Shown piece by piece: positions 49,101-61,100 of a stretch of DNA of 64,000 nucleotides. Source of the DNA: Helopsaltes ochotensis (taxonomy: Eukaryota; Chordata; Aves; Passeriformes; Locustellidae). How positions within the stretch are numbered: position 1 is the first letter of the stretch; the number at the start of each line of letters is the position of its first letter. A program made the translations under genes and the position numbers. Location of the stretch: positions 1 to 64,000 of the forward strand of contig VXBM01000884.1 of the NCBI GenBank assembly GCA_013400155.1. The letters are read 5' to 3'. The notes beneath the pieces are model-generated. The model saw only the letters and a program-made list of their open reading frames with translations. It was not told the DNA's origin and did no database searches.

Positions 49101-52100
49101 CTTGGACAACATCCATGTTTGAAATTAATGCAAAGTAATTAGCAGGCTCTAAATCTGCCTCCTAACTCACTATATACTAACTTTGTCCCACAGGAGGCTT
49201 GAAGTCTGCATTTAAAAACTTAAAACCACAAATCAAAGCAACATAAACAAGCCATTCGGATGCTCAAGATAGCATAGGAAACTGAATGATTACCTGATAA
49301 TGCTCCAAACATTACTACTGGCCTATGCTCTAATGCCAGCCCACTTGTCCGATACAAAGTATTGGTGACAGCCTTGGTTCCTAAAATGAGCCAAATTACA
49401 GGGCGAACCACTGAAGAGTCATTCAAAGTGAGATTGTTATTCAGATTCCACTGAAGGTTGTTCCATAGTCTCCTGTGTAGCATCACCTGCATTGGGAAGG
49501 AAAACGTCACAGCAGGAACCAGCCATCACGCTTCACTTAGCAGCAGCCATGAGATTATGCTCACCTAGAAAAGGAAGTAATTTATACTTTACCTCAACTT
49601 GTCCATTCCCTTGACTTGATACACCATGAGCTCTTTCTGCAAGCAGCATCAGCCTTGTGGTATCATCTTCAATGTAGGCAGTCTGCACCATAGGGTAATA
49701 GTTCTGTAAACACACAGCAAGCCATGCAGAGACAATATTAACCCAGGAAACAGTAACGGAGAACAAAGATAAGACACAACTGTCTTCAGATTACACCTCT
49801 GTGCCTACCCGAGCCACTGTGTTATTCACATACGCCTTGAACGGTCTTTTCTGCATCTGATATCCATTGTTGTCGGTGTAGAGAAGTTGTCTGGTGTTCA
49901 AATTTGTGCTCGTTCTTAGAACTGCTTCACGATTTAATTCCAAAGGCCCAACACTGTATTCTTGCTCTATCCTATGGCAAAGCAGCTTCCCATCGTAGCC
50001 CTCTGGTACTGAATACAGCCTGGTGTACACTGCATATATATAGTCCTGAGAAGTAACATTGCTATAAAAATGAGAGGAAGGATGCAGAGTTTATAAAGTG
50101 GAGCACTTGATTGGTTATGACAAAACTTGCCAGGCACTCAGGATGTCATCCTACACATACAGCCTTCTTGCCCATTTTCTATTTATTTCATGTACAATCA
50201 TTTTAATTTCAATTTAACAGGTATTTAAATATACATATATTTTCAAATATACAAAGATTCAATCAGAGTAAGTGGTATCCTGTAAGTTTCCTTCACATTA
50301 CAAGTGTCAGGAGGATTCTTCATTTGATTACAAAGGCTCTATTTTTCTCAAAACTAACAAAAAATTTAAAAATTATTATGACTCCCTAAGTAACATATTT
50401 ACATTGTACAAAATACATGCATTTTTTCCAATTCGGGTGACATCAACTTTGATGCAAGAATTCTACACTACTTTCCAAAGGTCTTCTCAACTACAATCCT
50501 TGAACAAAGCAAAAGACTTCAACCAAAAAAACAGATTTAAAAGAGGGTGAAGGGTTTATAGACTGATATAATTTTTACACAGAAAAGTAGCTAGTTCATA
50601 AGGGGTCAGGGTGACCTTATAAAGGATTCTCCTTTCTCTAATTTGCTTTCAAGATAGATACTCATAGTTATGAAAATGTATCTTTATGTCCGATTTCCAT
50701 CCATGTAAGATATTAGCTGCAATATTAATTGAATTGTACAGAAACAGTTTCTCAACAGAAGTTGCATTAAAAATGTAACACAGAAGATCACCCTAAACAA
50801 TGTCCACATCCCTCCCTCCCTCCTGCAGCAATATGTGCCTCTGAAGTGGGCCCATGTGAACCTCATGAAGTTCAACAAGACCAAGTGCAAGGTCCTGCAC
50901 CTGTGTCAGGGCAATCCCAAGCACAAACACAGGCTGGGCAGAGAAAGGCTGGAAAGCAGCCCTGAGGAGAAGGAATTGGGGGTGTTGGTTTATAGGAAAT
51001 TCAATATGACCTGGCAAATGTGTGCTCACAGCCCAGAAACCCAAACGTGTCCTGGGCTGCCTCCAAAGCAGCACAGCCAGCAGGTCAAGGGGGACCATTT
51101 TGCCCCTCTGCTTCCCCCTCATGTGACCCCACCCACAGCACTGCATCCAGCTCTAGGGCCCTCAACATGGGAAGCACAAGGACCTGTTGGAAGGAGTCCA
51201 GAGGAGGGCCACAAAGATGATCAGAGGGCAGGAGCATCTCTCCTAGAAAGACAGTGCAAGATTGTTCAGCCTGGAGAAGAGAAGGCTCTGGAGAGACCTT
51301 AGGGAAGCCTTCCAGTACCTGAAGGGGATGTACAAGAGAGCTGGAGAGGTACTTTTGACAAGGGCATGAATTGATAGGACGAGGGGAAATGGCTTTAAAC
51401 CAAGAAAGAGTAGGTTTAGATAAGATGTTAGGAAGAAATTCCTTGCTCTGAAGGTAGTGAGACATTGTCACAGAGAAACAGGATGCCCTGTCCTTGGAGG
51501 TGCTAAAGGCTCTGGCCTTGGCCCTGAAGGCTGGATGGGGATTTGAGCAACCTGGTCTACTGGAAGGTGTCCCTACAGGAGGTTTGGAACTGGAGCTTTA
51601 CAGTCCTTCTAACACCAACAATTCTATGATTCTGTGATTTACAAGAGGTGCTTCCTCAGCAGTACATTCAGCAGATGTTCTTTTGTCTAAATCCTAAACA
51701 GTACAAACACACAGAGCTTAGGAGTAACTGTACAGAAGTAATCTCACACATAGCTACACGTTCCAGCGAAGTGACGCTGTAATGGTGCTGTACCTGTAGA
51801 AATACTGCCGTATCTCTGTCACCAACGTTCCTGACATCACTTCCAACCCCACTGCTTTTGATACTGGAACAGCTGAAGCATTTGGAGCAAACAAGTAGTT
51901 ATCTGAAATGGGCCCTTTCTTTGTGTCTCCATTCACATGGTACTCAAGGAACTCCTGGGTGAACTGGACAGTCTGGTTGGTCTCCCTGAGAATCCACAGA
52001 AGAGTAAAAATTATATAGCTTAAAAACACATTTTCTACATGATAAATGCAAAGCTGAAAGAAACAGGAATGAAGCTGGAAATGTAAGGACAAAAAACTTT

Positions 52101-55100
52101 TTCTTCACAGTGGATTGATTTTGTGAGACTAAGTAAATGAGGACAGCAAAGAATTAAAATGCTTCCCATTAAGATATACGTCAGTTTGTAAGCAAATGGA
52201 GTTTCCACGTGATTTTTTATTTTTGTAGAAGAGAAACATCTTAAGATTAAACATCGTTTATACTACCTCATTGTTTTGATGCCAGAGTTGCTACAGGATT
52301 AAACCTAACCATTTCACAAGAAAGAGGTACACTGCACTGTACTAATGAGTAATTAAGTTCATTTAACTTTGTAGCTAGGTAAAATCAGCATGAAGCAAGT
52401 TTCCATGTTTAACACTGGTAACAATAAAATCAACAGGGTAGCAACATTTACAATCACTCACTACCTACTGTATCTCCTCTCTCCACTGAAGCTTACAGTT
52501 TAGCTATTCAGGACTTATCACAATTTTTAGAAAGTCATATGAAGGCAATTTAAGATGCTGCTCTCAGCTATCTGCTCTGCCTTTGGCAACTTGCTGTGAA
52601 AACAGAATAGCAATAAATTTATACTGCCAAACATTTAATCTCATGTTAATACAGCTACCCACAATTTGTAATACCTGAGGAGAATATCCAACTGTTTTCT
52701 ACTACTTCTTTTATGAGTCACTTTGAGTGCAGGGGCAGGATCTAGAAGTTCTAACTGTTGCAGTCGAACATAAAAGGCTTCCCAATTGAAAACCTCTATT
52801 TTTTTCAACCTTTCTTCCCATTCTGACCTGTGAGGCTTCATTCTTTCCCATTATCCTGCTGCAAACTTTCTGAAACTCAAGCATTTTGATCTTGTCTGAA
52901 GGCTTGTGAAGTAAGTGAGTAATTTTCTAATTTTCCCTACATGCTGAATTCCAGCTCTTGCTGCCTGCCAGAACAGGATGGAGAGAACAGGAATCTGAAT
53001 TCAAATTTTTGTTCTTCTGCACTATATTTCTCATAGAATCTGGAGACATTTATGATCTGGAGGCATTTGGAGAAAATACTTACTCCAGGGCTCTTAGTTA
53101 AGGTTCAGTTATACTTTTAAAGATGATTTTAATGATACTGGATAACAAGTTCTTGCTCTAGGAGGCAGAACTATGAATAAAACTGCAAAGGTGAAAGAGG
53201 TCTAGCCATCACCATGCCAGTGTCAAAGGGGTCAAATATTTCATCAGTATATAACAGGCGACAATCAGAATCCTGAGCAGGCAAAATGCAGCACAACTGC
53301 ACTGAAGCTGAAGAAATTGGGGCAATTCACATCACCTGAGAAAGACCATCTGAAAACCTCAAATTTCACCTAAATCTTGACAATTCTTCAATTTTATGTA
53401 TCTGATTAAATGGAAATTCCTTAGTGAGAAGTTTCCTTTCAAACAGTTTTGTAGCTTTCTTCCACAGAAAAAGTGATATGGGACTTGCAAAACACCGCTT
53501 AGTATAAGCAAGCCCTTACTTTATCACTTAAGGCTTGTTGTGTAGCCATAGTGTATGTGCTTACTTAGTAATTTTTAATAAAAATGCACATTCAAAACCC
53601 TCTTTTGTTCCAAAGTACACTAAAACTCTGCTGATATACTAGTTATTACTGTGATGTGTCATCTCAGATCAACTGCAAAGTTAAACAGGCCAACATCACA
53701 GAACTAGTATGGAATCATGCCTGTGCTAGTGTTGAAGTGTCCTGTAAAAAGGAGGGCATGTGAAGTGGGGATAAAAAAGAATTTTAAAGACTGTAAAGAA
53801 CATTTTGTTGAGTTTTGGAATTAAGATACACAATACAGTCCTTTGACTTATTTTTATGAAGTGTTTTACAGAATCTGAAACACTATTGAAACAAGCAGGC
53901 GATCTCACCTCTCTGTAATGCTGTGCATCAGGTTTGTGTTTTGGTCAAACACGATCTGGTAGCAGTTGTTAACCACAGGAAACAACTGCTGACTTTGCCG
54001 ATCTGCACGAGTTAAGTCTCTCCGCTTGTACTTGACTGAGCTCCCAATAAATGCAGACTGTTTACCATCCAAGGGTTTAATACTGTATTTTCTGTAGCTC
54101 AGACCACTTATTGCAACTAGAATATACAGATCATAGGTAGACTGGGATTCCACGGAGCTTTGAACCTGTACATTAGCATACACAAAAATGCTTTATTAGA
54201 GAAAATTAATTAGCAAGGCAATTAACTTCACGTGTTGTGAGCCCTAAATTATAAAAACTAGCTTCTACTTTAATAATAAGTTTCTAAACATGCCATTCTC
54301 ATAATTCTAAATTATAATGTAGATCCATGCTGCTTTTAATTGGGAGCCTGGTGAACTTGGATTAAGCTGAGCCATTCTAGGAAAGTCACTAAGCAAATTA
54401 AAAGGGTTATTTTAATGTGAACATGGAATCATAGATTTAAGATCACATTGCCAAATGTCTATGTGAGCAGATATAATCATATATTAAATTGATCAGTCAA
54501 ATGACAGAAAAGAGACTGAAACACAGGAGACATGACTAGTGCAAGGAAGAAAAATCATGACAAGTGGAGGAAGCACCAGTATGCACCCCCACCTTAGGGA
54601 AGGCACATGGAAAGAAGATAGAAGCATGTAACATCCTTTTAAACAGAACACCTGTGTTACGTAATACTGAAATACCTTGAACAACAGTTTTTAATCATCT
54701 TTCAATTACATGTATCCTGCCCATTAATGTTATATACTTTAGTACTACTTTTGATTTGGAGAAAGAAAATGGGACTAGATAAAATCTGAAGAGATTCTAC
54801 AGACAAAGAGGCTAGTTATGACTAACATGCAATTCAAGCAAGTTGTCTGTACCTTCACACTGTGCACTGACACATGTCCAGTTACACCAGAGACAACCTA
54901 ACAATAGCTGCATCAATGGGCCTACTCCCATTCTCTCCCTTCTGATACTTGTGGCATATGGTGCAGAAGGCAACAGAGCACTTGCCAAAGCTTCAATTCC
55001 TCTCAGCCACATATTCACACCAATGTCCTGAGCTAAAGTTTTATTTCTCACAAAAGGAAGGAGTGTAATATGAATGCACTCCTGAATTGCACATACTGGA

Positions 55101-58100
55101 ATTAAATGACCACAAACCACCAAGTCATAACTGCTAAAAAGATTTTACTAAGCCTCAAGTGACTATCCACATGCAAATAAGAGTGACTTCTTAGCAAGAG
55201 AGAATACAAATCAACCTGGTACAGAGAGTTTTGTCTTTTTAAAATAAGGCAAATTTGCCTTTAGGGCATCCTAAATCCTAAATAAATGCCTTGAATAAAT
55301 GTCAATCTCGTCTTTGTATCTTACAGGACTGAAGTTATTCAGACAGAATGACTTCTGGGAGGTAAGTGACTGACAGGCAAGCATGACCATGTGCCAACCC
55401 AAAGAGACTGATGGTTTCCAGATAAAGGCAGTACGATCTTATGCCATCACATGTACATGTACAGTACAAGAAATAGCTGCTGTGTGCCTTCATGCATGGT
55501 CACAGTCATAAGCCACAAGTCACAGAAACTGCGCAGCTGGCAGAATTGGCTGAGCTATCTGGCATCTCAGGGACAGAGGGGAGCATCTGGAATTGCATCA
55601 GGCCTCTCCAGGCCTTATGTGTAGGAAACATTCCTGGAGGTTCATCAAGCCACTGATGATGCATTTTGTACAGCAAATGCTCCTGAGAAAGGCTAGTACT
55701 AGCTTTCACTTGAGGCCACTTTCTTCTCTCCCAGGGAACAGCTGGCTGTGTCTTGGAGCTTGGCTATGACAGAACGAGCCATCAAATGGCAGCTGACTGA
55801 CACCAGTTTCTAAGACCGACATTTCTTAATTCTCTTCCTCTCCCTCCCCAAGGCAATCTGTCAATTGTACAAACAGGGTTGTCAATTTTAAGGCAGTGCT
55901 TCAACACTAAAGGATTTATTTGAAACAGTTTTTATTTTGAGAAAGAAAAATAAGTTAGGAAGCACCAGGTCACCCACAGCAGACATGCAAAGGACAAACC
56001 AAACACACTACAAGAGCAGCAAGTCCTTTTGGACAGTAAAAAAAATATCTCTCTGTTGAGACAACAGGCAAGTAAAAACAATCCTTGGAGGACAAGTAGG
56101 AAAATCCCACTTCGACAGGAGGTAGAATGCAGTCAGTGAAAACTGACCAGAGAAAAGTTAACAGAAAGAAACAAAGTTGAAGTACCTGCGCTGGCACAGA
56201 ATATCCCAGTTCATCATATACACTCATTGCCTCATTGCTGACAGAAACCGTGACAAAGGTAGTGATGTTCCATGCCAGTGGGTTATAGACAACAACATAC
56301 AGGTCAACATCTGTAGCACCTTTGTGCATGCAAACAAACAAAACTGCCGGTCACTACATCATGTATTTTTAAAATGTGGTATTAAAAAGCATTTGAGAAA
56401 TCTGTTTAGGTACAACTATCTTACAAAATTTTAACAAAAAACCCTGCAGTAAAACTTCATGATTGAAAAAAAGAAAACACTTTATAGTCCTTCATAAAAA
56501 CCTCTTCTGCTTTATTCTTCTATTCTCTGCCCAATCAAAAAAGACCATGTATTCAGAAAATGACACCTGAGTTGAATGTGAATGCATTTAGTGAAGATTA
56601 GCTGCTTGCAACTCATTGTCATGCAGTATTAACTTTATCAGAGTTATACAGAAGATCAAATGAGAAGCCTAATTTAAAAACAGCCTTGTGAAAATCCAAA
56701 TCGGTCTGTTGCACAGCCCACGGCACTGCTTACATCTAACAGTTTAAAAAGTTTCCAAAGTAAAGATAAAAGGGAGTGTACAGCCTTTAGAATAGACTTC
56801 TTAAAAATCCTTTTACATTTTTAACACAAGCTGGCAGTACATTATAGCAAGAACATTTCTTGACTTGGACTGTGCTCCTTATCATGTAATGCTCTGTTGC
56901 AGAGTAAAGTTAGTTTAGTGGCTACTCTGATCTGCACCTCTTCCTCCCCTTGTTTTACATTTGAGGTCTGAATCTGAGAGCCAGGTCTAATATATGCACT
57001 GAGCTAGAGTTCAAACATCAGCTGAGAAACCTAGGGTCTCATAAGGCACACAGGATTTTCTAGCCATGGTTCACAGAACTTGGATGTACATAATAGGTTC
57101 ATTGTTTTGGAGGAAAACAGGATAGCTTTCATAAGGTAGCTTGAAAATTGGAAAAGCTGTGCAAAAAGTACCTGGTTTTCCTGAGCCTTTAGTGTAAACA
57201 GAAGAATAGACCTCTCCATCCTTCTTCGCATTGTTGATATCAAAGATTATGGAAGCCATTAGCTTCTTTACGTTGAGCATTCCATACATCAAGTTATTCA
57301 GGTACATGTCCTTCACCTTGGGAGACTCTGTGCCTGTTATACCATCGTGGTGCTGGACCTTATATTTAAAAGTAATTTGAAAGGTGCAACAGGATGACAA
57401 CTTCAGGTTTGCATTTGTATTAACGTAATTGTCAATTAAACTTCTGACACACAAAACACTAAGGGATGACAGCTATATTCAGATTCACATTTTGCCTACT
57501 CTGAATTCCCACATACTGCATGCAATGGTCAAAGACAAGATGCATACAGATTTCCCTCTATACATATTCCTCTTTTAATATACTGAAGTTTCATCCTTAG
57601 AGGAAAACAAGTTATCAAAACAAAGAATGCAGCAAATACAGTGTAACAAGACAGGTTTTTCATTTTCTTCTTACATCTGGCCATTACCTTAGCAGACAAA
57701 ATAATTATTGACAGGAAAAGCACTGAGGACTGCCAATGATTAACAATATAAGGCTAATCACTTAGCTGCTGAACTTTGAAGAAACAAATCTGTCATTCCT
57801 CTTCTAACTTGCAGAAGTAGAGATTATCAGTAGTTTTCAGTTAGTTCCATTTTTGTTCGTTTTTTATTTATTTTTAGGAACAATTTTGTAAATAACAAAA
57901 CTAACACTAAGAAAAGGAATTTCATATGCAAAGTTTGAAATCACATACTCTTTCACTGGTTGAAGAAAATATTTGCCAGTAACCATGTCTTGAATGCACA
58001 GTTACGGGGCTGAAGTCATGTTTCAGGACAGTTTTTTGAAAAATAGCTTTATTTTTACTTATGACTTGAAAAAGGGGGAAAGTTATTTCCAAAAATATAA

Positions 58101-61100
58101 AAGCAACTTTGAGAAACTCCAGCTGAAATGCTTATGCAAACTTTTCATTTGGAAAATAAACATTTTCATTCAAAGTAGAAAATAAATCAACCTTTACCTC
58201 TGAAACTGCCCATCTAAGACTCTGAAGTTGCTTTAAGGCTTTATATTTGCAAATAGAACCTTCTGGGTGTTTCCAGACATACTGTGTGAAAAAGGATTCT
58301 CCAGCATAAAGCAGTGAACTTGCTCTCCTTGCAATTCCTTTTAATGTGCTCCGAGAAGTGTAAAACCCAGTCCATGCTTGGAATGGCTCTGTTTAGAGTG
58401 GAACAGATTCAATACACATCAAAATACCACTTCATTTATTTTACCACTATTCTACTACTACTACTACACTGTTCAGCTTCTTACATGAATCCTACTGGGG
58501 ATTTACAGAGCAGCCATCAAGTTGAAAGGTCATAAAGCCTACAAAGAAACTCAGCCAGGAACATGCATTTTGAAAAACTATCATCTCTCCTACAGGCCTA
58601 GTAACATGCAAGTTTGATACAAAGCCAGTACCAACCAAGTCAACCTGTGTTTATGGAGATGTCCTCCTTGTGGATCTGCACAAAAGAATTTTCGAAGTTT
58701 CACTGAAGCATATATTATTAGTTGTTAATAAAATAGATTATAATCTTTGGTAATCACTTGATACACACCCTCTACATTTCAACCTTTTAGTCAAAGGGAT
58801 TTAGCTTAGATTTAATTTCTTCAAAATGGAGTAGAAACAGTGATGTGATGACTCCAAACTACTGCGGCACAAACTACATCAAAAGATGCCCTCAAGTGGT
58901 TACTGGAAAGTATTTCAATATTCTGTTTGTGTTAATGCTTCAGTATCCCACAGAGTGAACTAGGAAAACAATCATGTGTTTTTAAAACCTTCAAATCCCT
59001 CCTTAGGGGTGGGAGTGTCTCTTTGTTTGGGGGCAATTTCTTTTAAAATACACTAGTGATAAATAGGTCCTCCAGAAAGAAGTTGCAGGTGTTTTCCAAA
59101 GAGCATGCATGCAACTGTAATAATCTGCTATCAGCCCAAGATCAAAGGCAACGATTAGAAAATAGGATATTTTGCTCAAAAAACTTCAGGACAAATTATT
59201 TCTGGCCTGAAAAGTGCTAGAAATTTCAACAGAATTAACTCCATTTTAGTTTTCAACGTTTCAAGCAGAAGAACCACACATATGTATCAGCACAATACAA
59301 TGAATACCGAGTAGAAGGGAATACTTATCTGAGACTTAAAACTTGAGTTTCCATATGTCAAAAGTGACACTAAGCCCAATAAGTGACTCACAAAAACAGG
59401 GCATAGCAAGAATAAGAGGGGATTAATCATCAAGAAGCAAAACAGCATGTGGGAGAAAGTGCACTCAAATCTATACTGCAGTTGCAAGGCACAGAAAGTC
59501 ACTTGGGAAAAAAAACCCCTGTATTTCTGTGTGGGCACCCACCTGGAACACTGAGGTGCTGCTATTATGCAAGCTAATAGTAATTGAATCCTGCAGGTAA
59601 ATTATGCCAAAAGATAAAGGAAAGAGCCCAGATGTAAAAGGATATTAGCAGTTAGAACTGGCAATGCTTTTATCAGCAAGTTGTTAGGTATGACATGATC
59701 TCTAGAGGGAGGTAAGGGAGTCAGGGATCAGTCCATGCCATGATTCACAGGAAGCAATGGTTATTTTTATTCATTGAAAAGTTAACAGACGCATTACAGA
59801 ACAGTCTGAAATATATGCACACAGCCAAAAAATGTGATGAAGCAGTGATATTATACAGAATAATTATACAGAAAGGAGTTTTAATAAAATTAATGGTATT
59901 TTAATAATAAGCCAGTTAATGAAATAAATTAATGAGTTTAGAAATTGAGAAGCTGGCTGTGTCTTCTCTCTGCATACTTTGATATGAGGTCTAAGAGAGT
60001 AAATTTATTGGGGAAAACAGTTAAAGGGATGTTGGGTATGGCATGATTTTTTTGTACTTTTCTAGTACTTTTCAGCTCTGCTTAAAAAGCTAAGTTAGTG
60101 CGGCATGTAAGATGCAAGCAAGCAACAAGGAGCTGCAAAGAATTTTTGTAACACTGTATTACAGAATTTCAGAAATACTAATGGTATTTCTAATTGTTTA
60201 GACTTCAGTTGTAAGAGGATTTTTTCCCATCCCAGAATTTCAAGCTGTTTTCTTTAATGAAAAGGGGAAGACTTTCTCCTAAAGGAGACTTTAGGGGTTC
60301 ATCTACATGAGTATTTTGTTTGGATCACGTCATCCTTACCTAGTATGCTTTGCTTTATATAAAAGATTGCATTTGGAGCTCACAACCTGGATTTCTGACG
60401 GATGCATCAAGCATTAATGGGCATTCAAGTCTGTATGACCAGATTATGTATCTCCTGCAATTACTTAGAGTATGGACACCAAATCCTCAACATGGACTGT
60501 TTCACTCTGGGAAGCCCCATCCCACTGCAGTAACACAGAACTACCCCAAGAACTTTGAGATTGCTTTGGTCCCTTGGATATCTGTAGCTTCTCTAGACAT
60601 TCACAGATCACATCACGTTTTCCACCTCTGGTTTAGGCTATGCATAATCCAGTTCTTTTAAGCAGTAAAATTGGGACATTGTTCTATTTGGCCACATACC
60701 CATCTTTTTTACACAACTAAATTGGGATCAACTTGTCTGTTGATGACACTTTACAGATGTGGTGCCCGGCCCCCTGTCATCACATAGAGTGAACAAATCT
60801 TATAAGAAGGCATTTTTCTACTTTATTACTCAGTTTCCCTTATTAAAATTTTACATATGTACATTTGAAGCAGGCATTAGGCAGCTGTGAACTTAATTAC
60901 CTGTTGAATATGGAAGAAAGTCTTGAGAGTCCCGAATTTCCCATGTAAGATTCCTGCTATAAACTGCTTGGAAGTAATCACTGACAGTGGCGTACTGGAC
61001 AGTCACTCCAAACTCGGCTGAATGCTTGTTAATGTAATCCACCAACAGGTCCATGTTAGAGTACTGAACAGATGCATTAAAGAACTGTTTGTCACAGCCC

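Larger units (their letters stand above)
46151..49293 (-). other. MAN2B2 3' introns between exons 11 and 15
   Basis: Introns of 908, 830, 377 and 644 bases. No transposon, RNA gene or extra exon is recognised. A TTTTAAAA-rich patch lies at 48172-48215 next to the exon 13 acceptor. Confidence 0.7.
51986..56185 (-). other. MAN2B2 introns 6 and 7
   Basis: Introns of 1923 and 2020 bases flank exon 7 (53909-54165). The only curious item is the 66-codon frame at 52641-52841. No repeats with clear identity are seen. Confidence 0.65.
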
